This document shows, piece by piece, positions 9,127 to 15,481 of a stretch of 35,524 bases of DNA; within the stretch, counting starts at the first letter, position 1; the number at the start of each line of letters is the position of its first letter. The translations under genes were made by a program, and so were the position numbers. The stretch spans positions 1-35,524 of IMG/VR virus record IMGVR_UViG_3300031629_000028, one strand, 5' to 3'. Source of the stretch: a virus. The notes beneath the pieces were generated by a model. The model was not told where the DNA came from and did no database searches. It saw only the letters and a list, made by a program, of their open reading frames with translations.

Positions 9127-9432
9127 ATGAAGAACTACAAGCGATTAATTATGGATGGCGAAATCCTCGGTATTTGCGGTGAAGGCTTCTCATTTCCTGA
9201 TGACCCTAGTCACTCCTGCTATACCACTATGGAGCAAGAGATTACAGATGGTCTTGCAAACCCTCTGGTGGACAGCGACGAGAGCCATATCCCAACCGTC
9301 GATGAGCTACGCATCACAGCTTACGGATCAATCGGGGATCAACAGGACATGCAGTACTGGGATGCAGTGAACAGCACAACCACATGGGTCGATCACATTG
9401 CAGCCGTGAAGCTGGCTAATCCCAAGGCATGA
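9127..9432 (+). CDS. small protein after the fibre gene, possible fibre chaperone
   Basis: A 101-aa acidic protein. I take ATG 9127 as start because GGAG lies seven bases upstream and it begins just after the fibre stop; an in-frame ATG at 9103 would overlap the fibre gene. The sequence (MKNYKRLIMDGEILGICGEG, then PTVDELRITAYG) has no recognised domain, membrane segment or signal peptide. Small acidic proteins encoded straight after a fibre often assist its folding or assembly; that role is only inferred from place. Confidence 0.75.
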   Translation: MKNYKRLIMDGEILGICGEGFSFPDDPSHSCYTTMEQEITDGLANPLVDSDESHIPTVDELRITAYGSIGDQQDMQYWDAVNSTTTWVDHIAAVKLANPKA

Positions 9433-9465
9433 TACATTAGCCCCACCTGAAACTGGAGCAAGACG

Positions 9466-9780
9466 ATGAAAGCTGCAATCCTGACATTTGTATTATCACT
9501 GATCCTTGCAAGCCCTGTGGCGGCTAAGGTCGTTAATATACCTTTGGATTGTTATGCGGCATCTGATGTTCTTGAGTATCTTGCTAAGAATAAGTTCGCG
9601 CCGGTTGGCTGGGGTGGATCACCAGATGGTGGCGCTGTTATGCACATCTGGAAAACTCAAGATGGCAAGTTTTTTGCTGCCGTTGTCACCACAGTAACTG
9701 GTAACAGTTGCTTCGCTTTCAAAGGCTCAGAATGGACACCGCTGATCTGGAAGCTAAAACCCACAGGGCCTAAAACGTGA
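9466..9780 (+). CDS. small exported protein with signal peptide
   Basis: A 104-aa protein with a classical Sec signal: MKAAILTFVLSLILASPVAA (residues 1-20), with likely cleavage after ASPVAA. The mature part is about 84 residues and has two Cys (near residues 28 and 85) that could form a disulfide, and aromatic-rich strands (GWGGSPDGG, MHIWKTQDGKFFAAVV). It would act in the periplasm or at the outer membrane. It opens the lysis region, so a role in envelope remodelling or superinfection exclusion is possible; no family was identified. GGAG lies eight bases before the start. Confidence 0.8.
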   Translation: MKAAILTFVLSLILASPVAAKVVNIPLDCYAASDVLEYLAKNKFAPVGWGGSPDGGAVMHIWKTQDGKFFAAVVTTVTGNSCFAFKGSEWTPLIWKLKPTGPKT

Positions 9781-9986
9781 AGAATACATTTATGAATCAA
9801 GCTAAAGATATGGACAGCGTATTCGCTGTTGCCGCCAGTGGGTTGTTCGGGTACTTGGCTGCGTTAAGTCTTGATGGATGGTTGAGTCTCGGCACTAACA
9901 TCCTTGGTCTAGTCGGCGGTGCGCTTGGTGTTATCCTGCTGATCATTCGTATACGTCTGAGCAATCGCGATCTCAAATCTAAATAG
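9777..9986 (+). CDS. two-TM membrane protein, holin candidate
   Basis: A 69-aa protein starting at GTG 9777 inside the previous stop codon; ATG 9792 is a possible alternative start. A polar N terminus (KNTFMNQAKDMD) is followed by two hydrophobic segments (VFAVAASGLFGYLAALSL and NILGLVGGALGVILLIIRI) and a basic tail (RIRLSNRDLKSK). Size, two transmembrane helices, charged C terminus and location in the endolysin region fit a class II holin. Another small membrane protein (11748-11942) is an alternative holin, so the assignment is open. Confidence 0.65.
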   Translation: MKNTFMNQAKDMDSVFAVAASGLFGYLAALSLDGWLSLGTNILGLVGGALGVILLIIRIRLSNRDLKSK

Positions 9987-9993
9987 GTCACTT

Positions 9994-11169
9994 ATGGTTG
10001 ATCCCGAACTTCGTCAGTTCTGCACTGATAGGCAGTGGCAAGTCCTTGAGGCTCTTGGCCAAGAGGGTTCACATCGCAAGGCTGCTATAGCCCTTGGCTG
10101 CGCTAGGAATGTTGTTAGTCAGGTCGTCAAGTCTGTAAACATCAAGGCTGCTGCCAGAGGATATTCACCCGATCATGACATGAGCCACCAGACTGCTCCG
10201 GGCTTCGTTGTCAAAGGCACCTCGACCCTGTACGGAGACGATGGCCAAGTTAAGTCTCAGTGGGTCAAGACTAATCAAGATCAAGAGTCACAGCTTGAGG
10301 CTCTTAGAGACGCAGTAGAGGCTATGACTGCTGACGTTCCTCGCATGAAACCTGTTGCTGCACCTAAGTCTACCGACGCTTCTCTGCTGAACCTGTACGT
10401 TATCACAGACTTTCACATGGGTATGTTGGCTTGGCGTAAAGAAGGTGGTGAAGACTGGGATGTTAAGATAGCCACAAGTGTTCTAACCAAAACATTCAGC
10501 CAGATGATGGCACAAAGCCCAGACGCTGAGACAGGCTTTATCTGCCAGCTAGGTGACTTCCTGCATAGTGACTACCCAGGCATGGTGGGAATTACTCCAA
10601 TGTCAGGGCATAGCCTTGATACTGACGGTAGGCCTCACAAGGTCATACAGGCCACTATAGACATACTGCGGTCACTGGTAGACATGGCCCTTACCAAGCA
10701 CAAGAAGGTCATTGTGCTGATGGCAGAGGGTAATCACGACATGGTGTCGTCCATCTGGTTGCAGATACTATTCGCTGCGCTGTATGAGAAAGACAAACGT
10801 GTCGAAGTTATCAAGTCACCCTTACCTTACTATTGTTACCAGCATGGCAAAGTCGGGCTGTTCTTCCATCATGGTCACTTGAAGAAGTTACCAAGTATGC
10901 CTGGGGTATTTGCAGCTCAATTCCCTGAAATATGGGGACAGACTAAGTTCCGCTACGGGCATGCAGGCCATTACCATCACAAGATCAGGATGGACGAAAA
11001 GGAAGATATGGGTGTAACTGTCACTCAGCATAGAACACTATCTGCCAAGGACGCCTACTCAAGCAGAGGTGGCTATTTCTCAGAGCAGAAGGCAGAGTGC
11101 CTGACCTACAAAAAGGACGAGGGCATTGTCTCGTCTGTTCATGTCTCACCAGCTATGATTATCGGATGA
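9994..11169 (+). CDS. HTH-calcineurin-like metallophosphatase fusion
   Basis: A 391-aa protein. Residues about 11-50 form a helix-turn-helix (RQWQVLEAL, then SHRKAAIALGCARNVVSQVV). After a linker, residues 133-335 hold a metallophosphoesterase with all metal-binding motifs: D139 and H141 in TDFHMG, G187-D188 in LGDFLH, GNHD at 246-249, histidines at 292-295 and GHAGHYHH at 322-329. The family hydrolyses phosphodiesters or phosphomonoesters, including DNA ends. The fused HTH suggests that it acts on nucleic acid. It sits among lysis genes on the late strand, which is odd for a DNA enzyme. Start: ATG with AGGT six bases upstream. Confidence 0.85.
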   Translation: MVDPELRQFCTDRQWQVLEALGQEGSHRKAAIALGCARNVVSQVVKSVNIKAAARGYSPDHDMSHQTAPGFVVKGTSTLYGDDGQVKSQWVKTNQDQESQLEALRDAVEAMTADVPRMKPVAAPKSTDASLLNLYVITDFHMGMLAWRKEGGEDWDVKIATSVLTKTFSQMMAQSPDAETGFICQLGDFLHSDYPGMVGITPMSGHSLDTDGRPHKVIQATIDILRSLVDMALTKHKKVIVLMAEGNHDMVSSIWLQILFAALYEKDKRVEVIKSPLPYYCYQHGKVGLFFHHGHLKKLPSMPGVFAAQFPEIWGQTKFRYGHAGHYHHKIRMDEKEDMGVTVTQHRTLSAKDAYSSRGGYFSEQKAECLTYKKDEGIVSSVHVSPAMIIG

Positions 11170-11173
11170 TATT

Positions 11174-11326
11174 ATGGATCAGATGGATACCTTCATTAGC
11201 CTGTGGCCACTACTGGTAAGCATAGTCATGCTCATTATAGTGCTGGCTAAGATACATGCCGCCGTTGGTGTGCTGGAAGACAAAGTGAGAACTCTATTTG
11301 ATTTGTTTAACAAGGACGACAGGTGA
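11174..11326 (+). CDS. 50-aa single-TM protein with C-terminal amphipathic helix
   Basis: A 50-codon gene starting at ATG 11174, four bases after the metallophosphatase stop. A short acidic N terminus (MDQMDTF) precedes one transmembrane helix (about residues 9-26, WPLLVSIVMLIIVLAKI), then a charged helix (VLEDKVRTLFDLFNKDDR). Its stop overlaps the endolysin start (TGATG), so the pair is probably translated together. Size, topology and coupling suggest a holin-accessory or antiholin/pinholin-like protein, or a truncated i-spanin-like protein; sequence alone does not decide. Confidence 0.7.
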   Translation: MDQMDTFISLWPLLVSIVMLIIVLAKIHAAVGVLEDKVRTLFDLFNKDDR

Positions 11327-11748
11327 TGTACAGCTTTGGAGCCAAAAGTAAAGAACGCTTCGCTCAATGCCATCCTAAGTTACAGGTGGTGTTGACCCAG
11401 GCCATAAAGCATGTGGACTTCAGTATCACTTGTGCCACGCGCGATGAGGCCGCGCAGATGAAGGCTTACAATTCTGTGCCGAAATTAACCCGCGCCAAGT
11501 ACGGTCAGAGTCCACACAACTTCGCTATGAGTAGGGCTGTTGACATTGTGCCATACCCTGTAGACTGGACAGACATGCAACGGTTCTGCTACCTTGGTGG
11601 TCTTATGAAGGGTATCGCCAGTGCTAATGGTATTCACTTGACATGGGGCTACGACTGGAACAACAACGGTGTTCTAGGTAAAGACGACTCGGCGGAAAGT
11701 CTCATGGATGCTCCGCACTTTGAACTAACCAACTGGAGAGAAATGTAA
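11326..11748 (+). CDS. endolysin, M15-type peptidase
   Basis: A 140-aa protein. I take ATG 11326 as start because of the TGATG overlap; a GTG one codon earlier is possible. The zinc ligands of the peptidase M15 (VanY/L-alanyl-D-glutamate peptidase-like) family are visible: H64 and D73 in [17 protein letters not shown] (62-78) and H131 in DAPHFEL (128-134), plus the [11 protein letters not shown] segment. The spacing with SRAVDxxPYP is the variant common in marine phages. The enzyme should cut peptide cross-links of peptidoglycan. It has no signal peptide, so it needs a holin; the neighbouring small membrane proteins fit. Confidence 0.88.
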   Translation: MYSFGAKSKERFAQCHPKLQVVLTQAIKHVDFSITCATRDEAAQMKAYNSVPKLTRAKYGQSPHNFAMSRAVDIVPYPVDWTDMQRFCYLGGLMKGIASANGIHLTWGYDWNNNGVLGKDDSAESLMDAPHFELTNWREM

Positions 11749-11942
11749 TGGAAACCTTAACCGCTATTGTTGCTTCAATGCCTGTTTGGCTTACCGCTGT
11801 TACCGCATTGGTAACTGCTGCTGCTGGTATTGCTGCTATCACACCAACCAAGTCTGATGATAAGATCATCGGTATTATCTTGAACATCATCAACGTCATC
11901 GGCCTGAACTTCGGTAAGGCTAAAAATGCTGACGATACTTAA
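11748..11942 (+). CDS. small membrane protein, possible holin or antiholin
   Basis: A 64-aa protein starting in a TAATG overlap with the endolysin. Residues 5-31 are strongly hydrophobic ([20 protein letters not shown] onward), then a polar turn (TPTKSDD) and a second amphipathic or hydrophobic helix ([18 protein letters not shown]), with a charged tail. This small protein type is frequent beside endolysins in aquatic phages (from memory). It is a second holin candidate next to 9777-9986. Confidence 0.7.
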   Translation: METLTAIVASMPVWLTAVTALVTAAAGIAAITPTKSDDKIIGIILNIINVIGLNFGKAKNADDT

Positions 11943-12150
11943 GTCCATCAACCTGCTCATGTCTGTGGCCGAGATGGTCATGGGCATGTTCAGGGATGAG
12001 AGCCTACGTGAGGCTGGTCGTAACGAAGTTGCGGCTAAGAACGCTACCAGAGCTATCAAAGCTAGGGATCAAGCCTATGAGAAAGTTAAAACCTTTGATG
12101 CTGCTGTCGCTCTTGCTGTTAGCAAGCTGCCAGACGGTGGTAATAAGTAG
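11926..12150 (+). CDS. i-spanin-like (Rz-like) protein
   Basis: A 74-aa protein starting at ATG 11926, 17 bases inside the previous gene. A hydrophobic N-terminal helix ([20 protein letters not shown]) is followed by a long charged, Ala-rich helix ([20 protein letters not shown] onward), the layout of inner-membrane spanins: N-terminal anchor plus periplasmic coiled coil. The gene is overlapped in another frame by a lipoprotein gene (12077-12298), the typical Rz/Rz1 arrangement. It is short for Rz (often above 100 aa), so the function rests largely on the overlap. Confidence 0.65.
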   Translation: MLTILKSINLLMSVAEMVMGMFRDESLREAGRNEVAAKNATRAIKARDQAYEKVKTFDAAVALAVSKLPDGGNK

Positions 12151-12298
12151 CTGTCCCACGTTCCCTTGGCCTGACTCTACTGTCATTCGTGGTATTCAGA
12201 ACACGGTCAAAGAGACGCCAGCAGTGGGCTATTGGTTCCGCGATGTCATACGCCACGGGGCAGAGTGTGATCTGCTACATGCGCCTACTACCACGTAG
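12077..12298 (+). CDS. o-spanin-like (Rz1-like) lipoprotein, overlapping in another frame
   Basis: A 73-aa protein starting at ATG 12077, with 74 bp lying inside the preceding gene in a different frame. The N terminus [18 protein letters not shown] is a lipoprotein signal with lipobox LLASC, giving a lipidated Cys at residue 18. The mature part includes a second Cys and Pro residues ([11 protein letters not shown]). With the i-spanin-like gene it would form the two-component spanin that fuses inner and outer membranes in Gram-negative hosts. The longer frame starting at 11996 is not needed. The 3' end overlaps the convergent gene 12288-12485 by 11 bp. Confidence 0.75.
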   Translation: MRKLKPLMLLSLLLLASCQTVVISSCPTFPWPDSTVIRGIQNTVKETPAVGYWFRDVIRHGAECDLLHAPTTT

Positions 12299-12485
12299 TC
12301 TCAAGCTTCTTAACAGCTGCATAAATATCACTGACAGACGGTGGGCTAACCCTATCGTCATTCCAAGCCTTGGCTGCTTGCACAACCGTTGCAATAGCTT
12401 CGCGGTCTGGATGCAGCAACTTAACTTCGGCTTCCAGCTTCCTGATCTTGTCGGTGTAGACCCTGCGTTCATGGTCCGTCATCAT
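12288..12485 (-). CDS. small helical protein, last gene of the early strand
   Basis: A 65-aa protein read leftward (a second ATG lies one codon on). It is charged and helical (DHERRVYTDKIRKLEAEVKL, then AIATVVQAAKAW and SVSDIYAAVKKLE), without a known domain; the N-terminal half could be a coiled coil. A good ribosome site (AGGAG) lies five bases upstream, immediately after the T-tract of a strong terminator, so expression may depend on readthrough. Its 3' end overlaps the late-strand spanin gene, a tail-to-tail junction where the two transcription units meet. Confidence 0.7.
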   Translation of the reverse strand: MMTDHERRVYTDKIRKLEAEVKLLHPDREAIATVVQAAKAWNDDRVSPPSVSDIYAAVKKLETTW

Positions 12486-12495
12486 TCAAGCTCCT

Positions 12496-12552
12496 AAAAA
12501 ATCCCCACCGCAAGCAGGTGCCGCCAAGTTCGGATCACGAGTTGCAGTGGGG
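12496..12552 (-). terminator. strong intrinsic terminator of the minus-strand operon
   Basis: Read on the minus strand, CCCCACTGCAA (complement of 12542-12552) pairs with TTGCGGTGGGG (complement of 12503-12513) through 11 base pairs including one G-U. A single A and six T follow (complement of 12496-12501). The loop is 28 nt and GC-rich, with room for internal pairing. It lies between the zinc-finger gene at 12591 and the last small gene. Confidence 0.8.
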
Positions 12553-12590
12553 GAGTGGCCGACATGCTGGGAGGCATACAGTCGGAGTTT

Positions 12591-12812
12591 CTATGTTCGG
12601 CCCCATCCTACTTGGACGAGGTGTCTTTGGTACTTAGGCTTAGGTGCAGACCCTACCTGATAGCATATGGCATAGTGTTGTTCACAATAGCTTCTCTTGG
12701 TGGCGTCTTCCTTGCAGCCTGTCTTGTATCTGCCGATCCATTGACACTTCCCATGGTGGTCATTACCTTTAGAATGTGCCACGTGGTTTTTCAATGAGGT
12801 CAATTTATTCAT
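12591..12812 (-). CDS. small zinc-finger protein, GcrA C-terminal-like
   Basis: A 73-aa protein. Four probable zinc ligands occur as C23, C33, C43 and H46 in KCQWIGRYKTGC and RSYCEQHYAICYQ. The CxW start and YCxxH-x-x-x-Y end resemble the C-terminal region of GcrA, an alphaproteobacterial cell-cycle regulator, and small phage proteins of the same pattern. The N-terminal GcrA helix-turn-helix is absent. It may bind DNA or a host protein. Its ATG overlaps the stop of a 17-codon gene (ATGA), and the operon terminator follows. Confidence 0.7.
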   Translation of the reverse strand: MNKLTSLKNHVAHSKGNDHHGKCQWIGRYKTGCKEDATKRSYCEQHYAICYQVGSAPKPKYQRHLVQVGWGRT

Positions 12813-12862
12813 AACAAGTTCAGTATGATTTTGATGATTAATCCAATAAAACCACCATCCAT
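12809..12862 (-). CDS. 17-aa hydrophobic mini-protein
   Basis: A 17-codon frame encoding MDGGFIGLIIKIILNLL. It starts two bases after the stop of the 32-aa gene, has a GGGGG ribosome-binding stretch about six bases upstream, and its stop overlaps the next start as ATGA. This gap-free packing supports translation. The product would be a very short hydrophobic peptide with one Lys. Alternatively it is only a leader frame that couples translation of the zinc-finger gene. Confidence 0.45.
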   Translation of the reverse strand: MDGGFIGLIIKIILNLL

Positions 12863-12863
12863 G

Positions 12864-12962
12864 TCAACCCCCTATGGCGTAAACAACGCCAAATAATATC
12901 CACATTGCAGCTGCGAAAACAACGCTTTGAAAAATATATTTGATCACCTTATTCTCCAACAT
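12864..12962 (-). CDS. 32-aa single-TM mini-protein
   Basis: A 32-codon frame. A charged N terminus (MLENKVIKY) leads into a transmembrane helix (residues 10-31, IFQSVVFAAAMWILFGVVYA onward). AAAGGA lies five bases before the ATG. It overlaps the 3' end of the DUF7303-like gene by 19 bp and is followed after one base by the start region of a 17-codon frame. Early phage genes often include such tiny membrane peptides acting on the host; the function is unknown. Confidence 0.55.
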   Translation of the reverse strand: MLENKVIKYIFQSVVFAAAMWILFGVVYAIGG

Positions 12963-13180
12963 CTGTGTCCTTTGAGTGTATCACGGACTGTGAAATACCT
13001 ATCGCCTTTGGCGTTAATACAACCAGCTGCGACACGAACTTTGTTGACCATATGGATTGGAACGGCAAAGCTATTCATCACCTGCATATCGTTCCAAGGA
13101 TATAGAACAGAGCCAGCAGTATATCGACCCCTATACACTTTCTCTGGGAGGGGGATGTCTTTTTCAACTTTGAACGTCAT
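12944..13180 (-). CDS. DUF7303-like small phage protein
   Basis: A 78-aa protein. I use ATG 13180 because it forms an ATGA overlap with the upstream gene; a longer frame to 13276 overlaps that gene too far. The pattern VEKDIPLPE, YPWNDMQVMNSF and GDRYFTVRDTLKGHRCWRI matches small phage proteins with a compact alpha/beta fold (P-L-P start, YPF-x-M-x-x-x-DSF middle, F-T-V/S-R-x end); the name DUF7303 is from memory. The molecular role is unknown; the basic C-terminal part suggests nucleic-acid contact. Confidence 0.7.
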   Translation of the reverse strand: MTFKVEKDIPLPEKVYRGRYTAGSVLYPWNDMQVMNSFAVPIHMVNKVRVAAGCINAKGDRYFTVRDTLKGHRCWRIR

Positions 13181-13395
13181 GGTGCGCGCTCCCAAATAGC
13201 GCGCTCGACCCAGTCTTGAACCGGCGTGTTGTCTTCTTCCAGACCAGCAAGATGGAATGTCGGTAGATCGCGGCACTTACCGTCATCATACAATAGCTTG
13301 GTGGTATACTGCTGGATGCAACCTTCGTCGAATGTGGCTTCAACGAAAACGTTGTTCATGCCAATACGCATGGTGAACTCTATATAATTTCTCAT
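13177..13395 (-). CDS. unknown small protein, first gene of the distal early cluster
   Basis: A 72-aa acidic protein (MRNYIEFTMRIGMNNVFVEA, then YTTKLLYDDGKCRDLP) with predicted beta strands and a Trp-containing C terminus (DWVERAIWERAP). No known family, signal or membrane segment was recognised. Its leader holds a 13-bp sequence also found before the gene at 21220-21450, and a GTTTACA element lies about 60 bp upstream, so it may head its own transcript. Confidence 0.65.
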   Translation of the reverse strand: MRNYIEFTMRIGMNNVFVEATFDEGCIQQYTTKLLYDDGKCRDLPTFHLAGLEEDNTPVQDWVERAIWERAP

Positions 13396-13402
13396 TTTAT
13401 TT

Positions 13403-13415
13403 TATCTTTCTAAGT
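13403..13415 (-). repeat. repeated leader element, copy 1
   Basis: On the minus strand this reads ACTTAGAAAGATA and lies just upstream of the start at 13395. The same 13 bases occur at 21455-21467 before the gene at 21450. In both places a GGTACCA lies a few bases further upstream. Confidence 0.6.
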
Positions 13416-13453
13416 TTGTACCTGGTACCATTTAGGCACTGTATTTCAAACAT

Positions 13454-13460
13454 TGTAAAC
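13454..13460 (-). promoter_or_regulatory. GTTTACA element, possible promoter -35 or operator
   Basis: On the minus strand the sequence reads GTTTACAATGTTTGAAA, nearly the same as the ssb promoter region at 20084-20102. It lies between the SNF2 helicase stop and the gene at 13395. A matching -10 hexamer is poor here (CCTAAA at 17-bp spacing), so it could be a protein-binding site and not a promoter. Confidence 0.4.
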
Positions 13461-13468
13461 ATAATTAT

Positions 13469-14806
13469 TCATTGATTTGCGTTTTTAATAAAATTAAGTA
13501 AATCGGCTTGAGTTTGGGCCTTGTCACCGATAGCGTCTAGGACACGCTCGTCGATAGTTCCTGCAGCTACGAGATGGACTATCTTGACAGGCTTTGTCTG
13601 ACCTTGACGATGAATCCTGGCGTTGAACTGTTGATATAATTCAAGGCTCCAGTTCAGGCCGTACCACACTATAACATTACCACCATGTTGAGCATTCAAA
13701 CCGTGACCTGCTGAAGCAGGATGAGCCAGTAGCATAGAGATTTCGCCGCGATTCCAAGCATCTAGCTCAATACCAGACTTGGATAAAGTCTTCGCGTTAG
13801 GGAACGCCATTTGTAGTCGTTCGAGATCTGACTTGTAGTTATATGCAACCAACAGGTTCTCAGTCGGGTTGTCGTCAACGATCTGCTGCAAGGCATCTAG
13901 CTTATCCTTGTGGATGTAATGTGTTTCACCTTCAGCATCGTACATAGCTCCATTGGCCAACTGAAGCAGCTTGTTAGCAAGGACACCGGCAGACATTGCG
14001 GTAATAGTACCTTCTTCAAGCTCTATCATAAATTCTTTTTCGAGCTCGTTGTAGACGTCATAAGCACTGTCTGATAAGATAACACGTTCTGTCAAGTCCA
14101 TGCGATCAGGAAGATCTAGATAATCCTCAGATGACATGGACAGACATACATCTTTGATTAGTTCGTTAATCTTATCGGCAGAACCTGGAGCGATAGTGTA
14201 CGAATACCCACCGAATCCTGCTTGATTAAAGAACCTCTGTCTAAAGCCTGTGATAGTCTTGCCCAGGCGTTCACCACGGTCAATTAGAAACATCTGTGAC
14301 CATAAGTCCATCTGACCGTTAGGTGCTGGTGTGCCAGTCAGTAGGACAGTCTTGGTGACGTTCTTCATGACACGTCTCAGTGCGCGAAACCGTTTTGACT
14401 TAGCCGACTTGAAGCTAGAGCTCTCGTCGATAACCACCATGTCCCATTTCCATTTATGGTTATCTACCAACCATTGGACATTCTCGCGGTTGATGACCAT
14501 TACCTCAGCATCTGACATAACGGCTATACGTCTATCTCTAGACGACCCAGTGCAGACAGACACAACCAGGTTTGATGTGTGAGACCACGCTGCAGCTTCC
14601 TGTCGCCATACAGTGTTAGCCACGCGTAAGGGTGTAATGACAAGCACCCTGCTGACGATAAACTCATCCAGCATATCAACAACCGCGGTCAGAGTCGAAA
14701 CTGTTTTACCCAACCCCATGTCGAGGAACAGGGCGCAATTAGACTTCTCTTTGATGAAGTCTACCGCCTTATCCTGGTATGGATGCAGGTCATTTCGTGT
14801 ACGCAT
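13469..14806 (-). CDS. SNF2-family DNA helicase/translocase
   Basis: A 445-aa superfamily 2 ATPase. Motif Q-like YQDKAVDFI (10-18), Walker A LDMGLGKT (28-35), Walker B VVIDESS (124-130), motif III LLTGTPAPNG (155-164), and C-terminal motifs HPASAGHGLNAQHGG and QQFNARIHRQGQTKPV, with the arginine finger in the last. The compact size without extra domains is typical of phage SNF2 proteins. It follows a VRR-NUC gene, as in many phage replication modules, and probably remodels forks or branched DNA with that nuclease. It overlaps the upstream gene by 17 bp. Confidence 0.9.
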   Translation of the reverse strand: MRTRNDLHPYQDKAVDFIKEKSNCALFLDMGLGKTVSTLTAVVDMLDEFIVSRVLVITPLRVANTVWRQEAAAWSHTSNLVVSVCTGSSRDRRIAVMSDAEVMVINRENVQWLVDNHKWKWDMVVIDESSSFKSAKSKRFRALRRVMKNVTKTVLLTGTPAPNGQMDLWSQMFLIDRGERLGKTITGFRQRFFNQAGFGGYSYTIAPGSADKINELIKDVCLSMSSEDYLDLPDRMDLTERVILSDSAYDVYNELEKEFMIELEEGTITAMSAGVLANKLLQLANGAMYDAEGETHYIHKDKLDALQQIVDDNPTENLLVAYNYKSDLERLQMAFPNAKTLSKSGIELDAWNRGEISMLLAHPASAGHGLNAQHGGNVIVWYGLNWSLELYQQFNARIHRQGQTKPVKIVHLVAAGTIDERVLDAIGDKAQTQADLLNFIKNANQ

Positions 14807-15065
14807 CTATAATACCCTTTCCTTGATCGACGTTGTCCACAACGAAAACTTCAAACCCAGTCTTGCTAATAGTTTGAGCTACCAGGTTCTGCAGATTTGT
14901 AGGTTTCTTACCCTTAGCTTTAAATTCTATGAACATCATCTTATGTTGCCGCATAAAAATACGGTCGGGAACACCACGGTTTGATGGACTGACGAATTTA
15001 AACGTCACCCAATCAAATTTCTTAGCGTAGTCACAGACTTTTTTTTCAATTTCTTTTTCTAACAT
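14790..15065 (-). CDS. VRR-NUC domain nuclease
   Basis: A 91-aa stand-alone VRR-NUC protein. I take ATG 15065 as start since it overlaps the previous stop and has AGGT upstream; ATG 15086 would add seven residues. The fold motifs are present: E3/E6 in the N-terminal helix, GVPDRIF (about 35-41) with the catalytic Asp, and FIEFKAKGKKPTNLQ (about 49-63) with the E-x-K pair. Such nucleases cut branched DNA and are usually encoded next to SNF2 helicases in phages, as here. Confidence 0.88.
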   Translation of the reverse strand: MLEKEIEKKVCDYAKKFDWVTFKFVSPSNRGVPDRIFMRQHKMMFIEFKAKGKKPTNLQNLVAQTISKTGFEVFVVDNVDQGKGIIDAYTK

Positions 15066-15481
15066 GTCAATACCTGTATCCCGCATTTATTCAAAAGGTC
15101 TACTGCTTTCTGATCGTAAATGGTGCGACACACCACTTTGATGCAGCTGCTATTGGCAATCAATTTAGCGCAACTCATGCACGGAGATGTGCTGACGAAA
15201 ATGGTGTCAACGTCATTAGGTCTACGACACTGGATCAAAGCATTCTGCTCTGCATGAGTAGACAGACACGCGTCAAGACCTTCACCAGTATCGTATCCCT
15301 CCCCACCACATGGAGTGTCTGTGCAGTGGGGATAACCTTTAGGAACGCCATTAAATCCTGTGGCAATGATGTGGCTAACGTCGTCTACGATAACGCAACC
15401 AACTTGACGCCTAGAACACGTAGCCCGTGTTGCTATAACATCGACGATTTTCATCATGTATTCGTTAAACGATTCTCTCAC
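15059..15481 (-). CDS. deoxycytidylate (dCMP) deaminase
   Basis: A 140-aa zinc deaminase that converts dCMP to dUMP. Zinc ligands and catalytic Glu are H76 and E78 in STHAEQNAL and C101/C104 in SPCMSC. The N terminus FNEYMMKIVDVIATRATCSR and the FNGVPKGY loop are characteristic of dCMP deaminases. It starts at GTG 15481 in a GTGA overlap; the family's N-terminal helix supports this over the inner ATG at 15457. Together with the pyrophosphohydrolase and the thymidylate-synthase-fold enzyme it controls the pyrimidine nucleotide supply. Confidence 0.92.
   Translation of the reverse strand: MRESFNEYMMKIVDVIATRATCSRRQVGCVIVDDVSHIIATGFNGVPKGYPHCTDTPCGGEGYDTGEGLDACLSTHAEQNALIQCRRPNDVDTIFVSTSPCMSCAKLIANSSCIKVVCRTIYDQKAVDLLNKCGIQVLTC

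Noticed and set aside
11996-12076. N-terminal extension of the lipoprotein frame
   Set aside because: Translation from 12077 gives a proper lipoprotein signal at the N terminus; the 27 upstream codons would bury it.
12189-12497. Plus-strand frame of 102 codons across the convergent gene junction
   Set aside because: Starts inside the o-spanin gene and is antisense to the 65-aa gene that has a good ribosome site; no motifs.
12555-12797. Plus-strand frame of 80 codons with hydrophobic parts
   Set aside because: Antisense to the Cys/His zinc-finger gene; the hydrophobicity reflects the complement of that gene and no ribosome site precedes it.
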